DNA of 9,250 bases from assembly GCA_016868875.1 (NCBI GenBank), contig VGFN01000045.1:1-9250 (forward strand), given 5' to 3'. Under the pieces are notes generated by a model. The model did no database searches and had not been told where the DNA came from. It saw only the letters and a program-made list of their open reading frames with translations. Below are positions 1-7,485 of this stretch, piece by piece; within the stretch, counting starts at the first letter, position 1, and the number at the start of each line of letters is the position of its first letter. The position numbers and the translations under genes were made by a program. Origin of the DNA: Bacteroidota bacterium. GTDB lineage: Bacteria > Bacteroidota > Bacteroidia > UBA7662.

Positions 1-1
1 T

Positions 2-793
2 ACCGATAACATTAGTTTGATGGGTATGACCCTGGATTTGGGTCCCTGTGCCTTCGTGAATACCTACGATCTAAAACGTTCGTTCAGCTCCATCGACCAA
101 TACGGGCGCTATGCCTGGGGTCGTCAGTCGGAGATCATGGAATGGAATGCCGGGGTACTCCTATCCTGTTTATTGCCTTTGCTGGATGGCGATCGCAACG
201 AGGGAAGGGCCTTGTTGATTGCCCAGGATTTACTGCTACAATACCGTTCCGGCGTTGAGCAGGCCTTGAAGCGCATGCAATGGATGAAATTAGGCCTTGA
301 CCCTCAACGATATTCAAACCACGAAGAGGCCCGTTCCCTGGTCTCGGATTGGCAGGCATGGCTTGAAGAATTCAGGCCGGATTATGGCCTTGCTTATTTG
401 AATTTGGAAGAAATCCTTCAGCAAGCCATGCAACAAGATTCGGAGCCTCTTACCAACCATGGTCAGGTCAAAGAATCTACAAGAAGGCAAGCATCCGTTG
501 ACCTACCGCCCATGGATTGGGTTGCCCGTTGGATTCATTTTTTGGAGGGGGTCGGTGATGGTGCCTGCCTGTCTTCTTTGGTCCTGATGCAAAGCCAAAA
601 CCCAAGCATGATCCCACGCAATCACCTGGTCGAAGATGCTCTGGACCAAAAGGTCCATCATGATCGCGATGCAGGTTGGGATGAGCTTCTGAAAGCCATC
701 CATGAACCCTATCAACGAAGCGAACTGCAGCGCAGGCTTAATCAGCCACCACCCCTGGGGGATGCAGGGTATTGTACCTTTTGCGGAACATGA
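2..793 (+). CDS. selO: SelO/YdiU protein adenylyltransferase, C-terminal part (5' end outside window)
   Basis: The reading frame is open from base 2 with no start, so this is the last 263 residues of a protein usually near 480-520. SelO is a pseudokinase-fold enzyme that transfers AMP from ATP to Ser, Thr or Tyr of target proteins and is linked to redox stress. The opening residues TDNISLMGMTLDLGP match the family's active-site stretch: the Asn of TDN and the Asp of DLGP, nine residues apart, correspond to the metal-binding Asn and Asp (N253 and D262 in the Pseudomonas protein, from memory). Other family marks are the QYGRYAW segment, IPRNHLVEDAL and the C-terminal CTFCGT with Cys third from the end. 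The equivalent C-terminal Cys in E. coli forms a regulatory disulfide with an upstream Cys, but here that upstream site appears to be Phe (see findings). The stop lies two bases from that of the converging RNA methyltransferase gene. The family assignment is secure; the substrates are unknown. Confidence 0.93.
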   Translation, partial: TDNISLMGMTLDLGPCAFVNTYDLKRSFSSIDQYGRYAWGRQSEIMEWNAGVLLSCLLPLLDGDRNEGRALLIAQDLLLQYRSGVEQALKRMQWMKLGLDPQRYSNHEEARSLVSDWQAWLEEFRPDYGLAYLNLEEILQQAMQQDSEPLTNHGQVKESTRRQASVDLPPMDWVARWIHFLEGVGDGACLSSLVLMQSQNPSMIPRNHLVEDALDQKVHHDRDAGWDELLKAIHEPYQRSELQRRLNQPPPLGDAGYCTFCGT

Positions 794-795
794 AC

Positions 796-1335
796 TTAAC
801 CAAGGTTGAGAATGGCTCGTCGAGCTGCTTCCCAGAAGAGGATGCCTGCGCAGACCGAGACGTTGAGGCTGTGTTTGGTGCCCCATTGGGGGAGTTCCAA
901 GGCCCAGTCACAGGATTGGAGTAGGGCAGGATCCAAGCCGTCCATCTCGTTGCCAAAGACCAAGGCCAAGGGTTCTTTCCCCGCCCATGACCAATCGGCT
1001 AAGGAATGCGAGGGCTCTGCCTGTTCAACGGCAACCAAGGTATACCCTTCCGACCGCAGTTGCCTAAGGGCTTCGTGCGGATCATCCCAGGCTCTCCAGG
1101 CCACGCTTTCTTCAGCCCCCAATGCGGCCTTGTGAATATCCCGATGAGGTGGGCGGCCGGTGTAACCGCATAGGATGATTTCCTTAAGGCCAAAGGCATC
1201 CGCTGATCGGAAAATAGAGCCCACATTTTGGAGACTGCGAAGGTTAGGCAAAACGGCAACCACGGGTATTTTGGGATTATTTTTGGACTGTTCCACGGGT
1301 GGGCGGTTCAGTTCATTCATGCTTTTGAGGCGCAT
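796..1335 (-). CDS. SpoU/TrmH-family RNA 2'-O-methyltransferase
   Basis: This 179-residue protein is a compact SPOUT-fold enzyme that methylates a ribose 2'-OH in tRNA or rRNA using S-adenosylmethionine. All three family motifs are visible: motif 1 NLRSLQNVGSIFRSADAFG, motif 2 LALVFGNEMDGLD, and motif 3 LPQWGTKHSLNVSVCAGI, which forms part of the knotted cofactor site. The segment GRPPHRDIHKAALGAEESVAW is typical of a Bacteroidota subgroup of short TrmH-like proteins. The frame is open back to an ATG at 1428. I chose the ATG at 1335 (MRLKSMNELNRP) because relatives begin with a similar M-R-x-L-x-x-x-E-L-N-R stretch; ATGs at 1320 and 1395 are possible, and none has a clear ribosome site. The gene is divergent from mutS. 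Which RNA and nucleotide it modifies cannot be read from the sequence, so no symbol is given. Confidence 0.9.
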   Translation of the reverse strand: MRLKSMNELNRPPVEQSKNNPKIPVVAVLPNLRSLQNVGSIFRSADAFGLKEIILCGYTGRPPHRDIHKAALGAEESVAWRAWDDPHEALRQLRSEGYTLVAVEQAEPSHSLADWSWAGKEPLALVFGNEMDGLDPALLQSCDWALELPQWGTKHSLNVSVCAGILFWEAARRAILNLG

Positions 1336-1451
1336 GCCAGGTAGGAGATTTAGAGGTTTTGGCCTCCAAGTTAATTCACGGCCTCTGGTCTGCATCGGCG
1401 TTAGCTCGTTGCCTGCTTTGTGGAGCATTGCCTGATTTGACGCTATTCGAG

Positions 1452-4070
1452 ATGCCCACCAAGAACCCCACTGAAACCCCGTTGATGAAACAATACGCGC
1501 AGATCAAGGCGCGATACCCCGGGGCAATGCTCTTGTTCAGGGTAGGGGACTTCTACGAAACCTTTGGGGATGACGCTGTGCAATGTTCCAAGGTTTTGGG
1601 AATCACCTTGACCAAGCGCGCGAATGGGGCTGCCGCAGAAATGGCTTTGGCAGGATTCCCCCATCATTCGTTGGACCAGTATTTGCCCCGTTTGGTTCGA
1701 GCTGGGTTGAGGGTGGCGGTTTGCGATCAAATGGAAGATCCCAAACAAGCCAAAGGCATTGTCAAACGGGATGTCACTGAATTGGTTTCTCCTGCGGTGG
1801 CGTTCAGCGATTCTTTGCTGGATCATGGGCGGAATAATTTTTTGGCGGCCTTCCATGGGGCCGGCCAAGGGGTTTATGGACTGGCCTTCTGTGATGTGAC
1901 GACCGGATCCTTCCAAGCCATGCAGGGTACACTTCAGGAAATTGGCAGTTTGTTACGGCGTTATGCACCTTTGGAATTGTTAGGGAACAAATGGCAGAAA
2001 AGCCAGGTCCTCGACGCCTTGGGTGACGGATGGCCTTGGCAATGGCTGGACGATTGGGTATGGGAAAGGGAAGGCGCCTTGGGAAGATTGCAGAAACAAT
2101 TTCAAAGTATCTCGGTCAAAGGGTATGGCTTGGAAGGCTTGGAGGCTGCCCAAATCGCGGCAGGAGCCATCTTGCATTACCTCCAAGAAACGCGCAGGGA
2201 TGGGCCCTTACCGCTCTTTGGCTTGTCCCGATTGGATACCGCGGATTCGTTGTGGATGGATCCCTTCACGGTAAGAACTTTGGAATTGCTTGAGCCTCAA
2301 CAGCCCGGCGGCATTTCGCTGGCTGTTTCCTTGGATGCTTGTTGTACACCCATGGGAACCAGGTTGTTACGGCAATGGGTGGCCATGCCGCTCCGGAACC
2401 GTGAAGCCATAGAGGCTCGGCAACATGTGGTGGAATGGGCGGTGCATCATCACGCAGAGGCCGAACGTCATCGTGGAGATTTGCTTGAGGTGGGGGACAT
2501 GGAAAGAATGGCAGCCCGCGTAGGAGTTATGCGTAGCGGCCCCAGGGAGTTATGGCGATTGGGCCTGAGCATCAGGGCTGCAGAAACCATACGCGATAGG
2601 GTATCCTCGGAACCCGAATCCATGGTATTGCAAAATATGTTGCCTGAATTCCCGAACCTGCTCATGGTTGCTCAGCGTATCGAGTCGGTTCTTCATGAGG
2701 ATGCCCCTGCGATCCTTTCCAAAGGAGGGGCTATTCGTCCAGGTTACCGCGAGGATTTGGACGAGCTCCGTGCCCTCAAGGAAAATGCCAAAGGATTCAT
2801 GAACCGCATGGTCGAAGAGGAGATTCAAAGAACCAAAATTTCATCGCTCAAAATCAGTTACAATCAAGTTTTTGGATTTTATCTCGAAGTCACCCACGCC
2901 CATAAAGACAAGGTGCCGGTCGAATGGATCCGCAAACAAACCTTGGTCAATGCGGAACGGTACATCACCCGGGAGCTCAAAGCCTTCGAAGAAAAATACC
3001 TATCAGCCGACCAGCGAATTCAAGCCTTGGAGCAGGAGACCTACATGCTGTTGCTTCAAGAAATTGCGGGCCATGTCCCGGCCCTTCAGCAGGCTTCAAG
3101 GCGCTTGGCAACCTTGGATGTGCTGCTTGGTTTTGCACAAATTGCCAATGACCGAAAGTATATCCAACCTTGCTTCACCGATTCGGCAGGACTCCAAGTC
3201 AAACAATTAAGGCATCCCGTTTTGGAGCGAATCCTTCCGGATTCCAAGCCCTATATCCCCAATGATTTGAATCTCGATCCCGGTCATGAGCAAATATGGA
3301 TGATTACGGGACCCAACATGTCCGGGAAATCAGCTTTGCTTCGGCAGGCTGGTCTTCTGGTGGTGATGGCGCAAATAGGTTGTTATGTGCCCGCAACCGA
3401 GGCCAGCATGGGTCTGGTGGATAAGCTATTTACGCGGGTGGGGGCCTCCGATAATTTGGCCGCGGGAGAGTCCACGTTCATGGTGGAAATGCAAGAAATG
3501 GCCACCATTTTGCACCATATGACCGGGAGTAGTTTGTTGTTATTGGATGAAATTGGGCGAGGAACTTCGACCTACGACGGGATTAGTTTGGCATGGGCTA
3601 TAGCGGCCTATCTGCATGAGCATCCTCGGCACCGGCCGATGACCTTGTTCGCGACACATTATCACGAATTGAATCGCATGGCCGACAAGTATCCCCGGAT
3701 TGCCAATTATCATGTTTCGGTATCCAGGCAAGGCGATCGTATGGAATTTCTTCGCACCCTGCAACCCGGAGGTTCTTCCCATAGTTTTGGATTGCATGTG
3801 GCTAGGATGGCCGGCGTCCCCGCGGCGGTCATTCATGAAGCCGAAACTATGTTAGAGCATTTGGAATCCCTGCGCGACGAATCCACCCAAAAATCTTCTT
3901 CAAAGCCAACACCTCATAAGGACGGGTCATGGCAAATGTCCTTGTGGGGTGAGGGTGATACGCAAGCCCTTGAATTATTAAAGTCGATTAAGTCATTAGA
4001 TGTCAATGCAATATCGCCGCTGCAGGCTTTGCAATGGCTTATAGAAAGGCAGAATGAAATAAAATCCTAG
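1452..4070 (+). CDS. mutS: DNA mismatch repair protein MutS
   Basis: MutS recognises base mismatches and small loops after replication and, with ATP, recruits MutL. The 872-residue product is a normal length for the family (E. coli 853). Domain I carries the mismatch-reading Phe-x-Glu as F34-Y35-E36 within RVGDFYETFG. Connector, core-lever and clamp domains follow, with the clamp region near EIQRTKISSLKISYNQVFGFYLEV. The ATPase domain has Walker A GPNMSGKS with K626, Walker B LLLLDEIGRGTSTYDG with D699 and E700, and the FATHYHEL loop. Near the C-terminus QMSLW (residues 828-832) resembles the beta-clamp-binding motif. The frame extends upstream to 1359, but the ATG at 1452 (MPTKNPTETPLMKQY) gives the usual N-terminus just ahead of ETPLMKQY and leaves room for a divergent promoter region. 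The gene ends in tandem stops (TAGTAG), 38 bp from the converging GT51 gene. All key residues are intact, so the protein should be functional. Confidence 0.98.
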   Translation: MPTKNPTETPLMKQYAQIKARYPGAMLLFRVGDFYETFGDDAVQCSKVLGITLTKRANGAAAEMALAGFPHHSLDQYLPRLVRAGLRVAVCDQMEDPKQAKGIVKRDVTELVSPAVAFSDSLLDHGRNNFLAAFHGAGQGVYGLAFCDVTTGSFQAMQGTLQEIGSLLRRYAPLELLGNKWQKSQVLDALGDGWPWQWLDDWVWEREGALGRLQKQFQSISVKGYGLEGLEAAQIAAGAILHYLQETRRDGPLPLFGLSRLDTADSLWMDPFTVRTLELLEPQQPGGISLAVSLDACCTPMGTRLLRQWVAMPLRNREAIEARQHVVEWAVHHHAEAERHRGDLLEVGDMERMAARVGVMRSGPRELWRLGLSIRAAETIRDRVSSEPESMVLQNMLPEFPNLLMVAQRIESVLHEDAPAILSKGGAIRPGYREDLDELRALKENAKGFMNRMVEEEIQRTKISSLKISYNQVFGFYLEVTHAHKDKVPVEWIRKQTLVNAERYITRELKAFEEKYLSADQRIQALEQETYMLLLQEIAGHVPALQQASRRLATLDVLLGFAQIANDRKYIQPCFTDSAGLQVKQLRHPVLERILPDSKPYIPNDLNLDPGHEQIWMITGPNMSGKSALLRQAGLLVVMAQIGCYVPATEASMGLVDKLFTRVGASDNLAAGESTFMVEMQEMATILHHMTGSSLLLLDEIGRGTSTYDGISLAWAIAAYLHEHPRHRPMTLFATHYHELNRMADKYPRIANYHVSVSRQGDRMEFLRTLQPGGSSHSFGLHVARMAGVPAAVIHEAETMLEHLESLRDESTQKSSSKPTPHKDGSWQMSLWGEGDTQALELLKSIKSLDVNAISPLQALQWLIERQNEIKS

Positions 4071-4108
4071 TAGAAAAACGAGGGAGGGGGTAGCTATCTT
4101 TCTTTTCG

Positions 4109-6067
4109 CTATTCAAGAATCTCTAAATTTATTTGATCCGGATTTTTTTTCTCTATTTCAGGGGCCAATTTATGACGTCGTTTTAATCTAAATGTCGGAA
4201 GAAGCCGTGTGGTATCGTCCTTTGATAAGATCCCTTTTCTAAGAAATCTATTTTGAATGGCTGTGAAATTCCAATTACTTAGTAAAACTGTGCCATCACT
4301 TTGAATTAGGTTTTGGTAAACGCGAGGTCTAGGGACCAAACTCGCTATAAATACACATTCTTTATTTGTTAATTGAGAGGGGTGTTTGCCAAAATAATAC
4401 CTTGAAGCTTCCCCTATACCCCAAATATTATTTCCAAATTCGATGACATTTAAATACACTTCCATCATCCTCTTTTTGGAGGTGATTTTTTTGTTTTCTA
4501 TGATCCAAGTGATGAAAATTTCTTCGGCTTTTCTTGTTAAGGTTTTCCGATGATTTAGAAATACATTTTTTACGAGCTGCATGCTAATGGTACTACCCCC
4601 TCTCGCGAATTTACCTTTTTTGAAATTTAGAACAATGCTTTCTCTGAAAGCGCTTAGGTAAAATCCTTTATGGCTGTAAAATCCTGCATCTTCGCTGTAC
4701 ATAACGGCTTGTTGCATGCTGAAGGGAATCTTTTCGATTGGAGTGTAGTTTGAATTGGTAGGGCCTACCATGAAGGATCGAATAGGTTTACCGTCTTGAG
4801 AAACGGTATGCAAGAACGGTTGATTCATTTTGGCAAGATTTGTTTTTCCCATTCTTGTAATTTGAAAATCATCTTCATTCATTTCGCTATAAAATTGACA
4901 TTTTTCAGGTTGATGGGAATCAAAATCCAATTTAAGGAACCATGAAAGTTCGCCACGAGCCTTGATTCCTTTTAGGTTTTCAAAAGCCCCTTCAGGCAAT
5001 GAGGAAATAAAATTTTCAGCTTTTGTTTTTTGGGTTTTTAATTGAAAAGAGATTTTATTGTTTTTTCCATGCCTCCACTGTGAATAAATTTCGGTATTTA
5101 GTTTGTTTAATTGAATATTGGAAGTGCTATCAATTTGAAACAGGCCTTTGCCCACCTTGCCATTAATATTTCCTCGGAGATCGGATATAACAATTTTATT
5201 TTCTGAAATTTTGGGATGCATCAACTCTAACCCCTGCGCAGATCCTTCAATATTACAAAATAAAATATTGTTCGTGGCGGTAAAAGAATTTAGTTTAATG
5301 GTGGCTTTTTCCATACGGCATTGAAGTCCAAACATATTTTCAAGAATGGGTACTTTTAGATTATTGTCTTGGGCGGCATATGGATATAGCTCAATTTTAC
5401 CCGTTAAATCATCACCAAACTCGTATCCTTTAATTTTTAATTTGGCTGTGGTATGGTCATCACGGAAAACTACGAGACCTTCAATTTCTCCGTCATTTTT
5501 TTCAAAATTGTTTATCGAAACTTTGTAATTCCGTTTTTCTTTTTGATACTTTATTCTTAAATTATTGATTTTTATTTGATTTGGTAATTTAGTGTACAAA
5601 GATGCTATTTGCTTATATCGTGTGCTAGGATTGTTAACGGATGTAGAGTCAGGTGTAGACCTCTCTTTGGAATCGATTAGTTCACAATAGTTACAATAGC
5701 CTTCTTTCTTTACGCCAGTAATGAGGCCTCCATCAATTTCTAAGGAGTTGATTTTAGGGTTTCCCGTAAGAAGTGAAATAATTCCGGGCTTAATTTTTAT
5801 TTTGTTAATTTTGGCGACAGGTTGTTTTCCTCTTTGTAGATCGAAATTTGATATTTCAACAGATATTAAGCCGCTGAATGTAGCTTTTCCGCTTTTGAGC
5901 TGGTATCCTTTTGATTCAAATTTTTGTGTGATTGAATTCCATTTTGAATCAAGAATGTCTTGGCGAGCTTTTAGCCACCAATTTAGAATCAATCCACTGG
6001 CTACAAAAATAGCCGTAATAGCGACGAGGTTTTTGCCTTGGGTGAAAAATATTAGCCGGCGTTTCAT
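4109..6067 (-). CDS. Membrane-anchored AsmA-like/GT51 peptidoglycan glycosyltransferase
   Basis: The 652-residue product has three parts. Residues 13-32 form a hydrophobic segment after MKRR, so the N-terminus is probably cytoplasmic with a single membrane anchor. Residues about 40-430 show beta-rich AsmA-like sequence (ISVEISNFDLQ, then INKIKIKPGIISLLTGNPKINSLEIDGG). Residues about 440-615 are a GT51 domain, which polymerises lipid II into glycan strands. GT51 motifs are SEDAGFYSHKG with probable catalytic E459, GGSTISMQLVKN (490-501), RKAEE (512-516), and MMEVYLNVIEFG with E536, then YYFGK (557-561). There is no transpeptidase domain, so it is monofunctional for strand synthesis. The start ATG overlaps the amylase stop in ATGA, which implies coupled translation. 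The gene is strikingly AT-rich next to its neighbours, and its Lys/Asn/Ile-rich product reflects this. A CNYC pair sits at residues 125-128. The GT51 assignment is secure; the AsmA-like reading is by sequence style and is less certain. Confidence 0.88.
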   Translation of the reverse strand: MKRRLIFFTQGKNLVAITAIFVASGLILNWWLKARQDILDSKWNSITQKFESKGYQLKSGKATFSGLISVEISNFDLQRGKQPVAKINKIKIKPGIISLLTGNPKINSLEIDGGLITGVKKEGYCNYCELIDSKERSTPDSTSVNNPSTRYKQIASLYTKLPNQIKINNLRIKYQKEKRNYKVSINNFEKNDGEIEGLVVFRDDHTTAKLKIKGYEFGDDLTGKIELYPYAAQDNNLKVPILENMFGLQCRMEKATIKLNSFTATNNILFCNIEGSAQGLELMHPKISENKIVISDLRGNINGKVGKGLFQIDSTSNIQLNKLNTEIYSQWRHGKNNKISFQLKTQKTKAENFISSLPEGAFENLKGIKARGELSWFLKLDFDSHQPEKCQFYSEMNEDDFQITRMGKTNLAKMNQPFLHTVSQDGKPIRSFMVGPTNSNYTPIEKIPFSMQQAVMYSEDAGFYSHKGFYLSAFRESIVLNFKKGKFARGGSTISMQLVKNVFLNHRKTLTRKAEEIFITWIIENKKITSKKRMMEVYLNVIEFGNNIWGIGEASRYYFGKHPSQLTNKECVFIASLVPRPRVYQNLIQSDGTVLLSNWNFTAIQNRFLRKGILSKDDTTRLLPTFRLKRRHKLAPEIEKKNPDQINLEILE

Positions 6068-7485
6068 TGATGTAAAAGCAAAATTTCGTAGGGTTGAAGA
6101 GTAACTCGAGCCCCTATGATAACTGTCGAATTTGTGTTCGGATTTACGAGGGGGTAGGTGAATCCATTTTGCCAGCTTGAATTTTGAAGTTGAGAAGGTG
6201 CTGTATACTCAATAACCCTGTTGCGTGTATTGATGATGGCCAGCACGGTGTCGGATCCAAGGGTTTTGTGTATTACCGCCAGATCCGGATGGGGGTAGGA
6301 GGTAAGGCTTCCGCTTCTGGCCGCGGCATGGCTACCGTAGAAGGTCATCATACTGCGGTAAGCGCGCAACATCCCGGGGTTGGCTTGCCAATTGATCGCC
6401 GAGCGCGAGAAGAAGGGAATATTTTGGGCGGTTCCGACTTCCTGGCTTCCGTAGAGCAGATGCGGTCCCCCGCTCATCAAGGTCAATGCGGAGGCAGCCA
6501 GGGCCCCGGTCAACCCACCAAAAAGGGTAACGGGCGTGGCATCCCAGGCAGATTCGTCGTGGTTGGTCGTGAACTGCAACCAGTATTTTCCCTGTGGTGA
6601 GGAATTGGTTTGGATCAATCGGTTGTTAAGAAAATTCTGTGGAGACTGCCCCTGCCAAACTTGTTGGAGAATGGAATAGGAAGACCAGGCAAAATTCAGA
6701 TCAAATCCTGCGTTGAAATGATCCGGTCGGGTTCCTTCCGCAAACAAGATCCATTGCCGTCCTGGAATGGAGTGGACAAGGGACCAAGTATCCTGCCAAA
6801 AGTCATAGGGCACCCCGTCCGCATAATCGCAGCGGTAACCGTCCACATTGGCTTCGTACAACCAGTACAGCATGGCATCCTGCATGGCCGCGCGCATTTC
6901 CATATTCTGATAATTCAGATCAGCCACGTCCAACCAATTGGTCCCCGGCGGATGCACGACCTGGCCTTGGGCGTTGCGGGTATGCCAACCCTCGTTTTGC
7001 ATCCAAGGATGGTCCCAGGAGCTGTGGTTCGCTACCCAATCCATGATCACGGCCATACCCTTGGCATGGGCTGCGTCGGTCAATCGCCTTAAGTCGTTTA
7101 AGGTCCCATATTCGGCTCCAACGGCCTTGTAATCCCTGATGCAATAAGGAGAATTGATGCCCTTAAGAATCCCCACAGGGTGAAGGGGCATGATCCATAA
7201 TACATTCACGCCCAGTAGTTTGATGGAGTCCAAACGATCGATAACCCCTTGGAGATTTCCTGCAGGACTGTAGGCCCTCATGTTGACTTCGTACATGACG
7301 ATGTCTTGGGTAGCGGGGATGCCTTGGAATGGAATTCCGTATTGACGGTACTTTGGATCGGGATTAGGAGGGAAGGGCATCGGGGTTTCTTTTCGGCAAG
7401 CAAACAGAAGGCAGATGCCCAAGGCAACGATCAATAATCGAAACAAGTGAATTGGCAGGATTCCGAAAAGACCTACTTGGTGCAT
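6064..7485 (-). CDS. GH13 alpha-amylase-family lipoprotein
   Basis: The 473-residue product is a retaining glycoside hydrolase of family GH13, which cleaves or transfers alpha-linked glucans. All four conserved regions are present: region I DWVANH (149-154), region II GYRCDYAD with R218 and nucleophile D220, region III FAEGTRP with acid/base E250, and region IV TTNHDE with D310. A small beta domain follows, ending at YEILLLH. The N-terminus is a lipoprotein signal: a hydrophobic stretch at residues 14-28, then a lipobox ending LFAC with lipidated C30 and a charged RKE. The protein is therefore expected to be anchored in the periplasm or on the outer surface. The start at 7485 overlaps the methyltransferase gene by 13 nt, and no other Met lies between it and the lipobox. 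The stop overlaps the GT51 start by 4 nt. No susC/susD-like gene is present. The exact substrate (starch, maltodextrin, or stored glycogen released from cells) cannot be decided. Confidence 0.95.
   Translation of the reverse strand: MHQVGLFGILPIHLFRLLIVALGICLLFACRKETPMPFPPNPDPKYRQYGIPFQGIPATQDIVMYEVNMRAYSPAGNLQGVIDRLDSIKLLGVNVLWIMPLHPVGILKGINSPYCIRDYKAVGAEYGTLNDLRRLTDAAHAKGMAVIMDWVANHSSWDHPWMQNEGWHTRNAQGQVVHPPGTNWLDVADLNYQNMEMRAAMQDAMLYWLYEANVDGYRCDYADGVPYDFWQDTWSLVHSIPGRQWILFAEGTRPDHFNAGFDLNFAWSSYSILQQVWQGQSPQNFLNNRLIQTNSSPQGKYWLQFTTNHDESAWDATPVTLFGGLTGALAASALTLMSGGPHLLYGSQEVGTAQNIPFFSRSAINWQANPGMLRAYRSMMTFYGSHAAARSGSLTSYPHPDLAVIHKTLGSDTVLAIINTRNRVIEYTAPSQLQNSSWQNGFTYPLVNPNTNSTVIIGARVTLQPYEILLLHQ

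Noticed and set aside
503..886. A 127-residue minus-strand frame spanning the end of selO and of the RNA methyltransferase gene
   Set aside because: It overlaps two well-supported genes, and no domain or start context supports it.
1359..1451. An upstream extension of the mutS frame beginning at 1359
   Set aside because: The extra 31 residues are not MutS-like, and the usual family N-terminus begins just after the ATG at 1452.
1336..1451. Promoter pair between the RNA methyltransferase gene and mutS
   Set aside because: The gap must hold promoters if both starts are right, but no TAnnTTTG word occurs on either strand. The nearest partial match, TTTG at 1436-1439, lacks the TA and is badly spaced.
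1443..1916. A 157-residue open frame on the minus strand inside mutS
   Set aside because: It lies wholly opposite the conserved N-terminal domain of mutS, has no recognisable domain, and is explained as a shadow of mutS codon use.
4071..4108. A bidirectional terminator between mutS and the GT51 gene
   Set aside because: The gap is purine-rich followed by pyrimidine-rich, but no stem of useful length can be paired.
5721..6104. A plus-strand frame with a hydrophobic stretch and an apparent lipobox (LATGC)
   Set aside because: It is antisense to the start of the GT51 gene, whose membrane anchor and overlapping start are convincing. The hydrophobic run is a by-product of AT-rich complementary sequence.
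6610..7092. A 160-residue open frame on the plus strand inside the amylase gene
   Set aside because: It is antisense to the GH13 catalytic regions, which are fully conserved on the minus strand, and its product resembles nothing I know.
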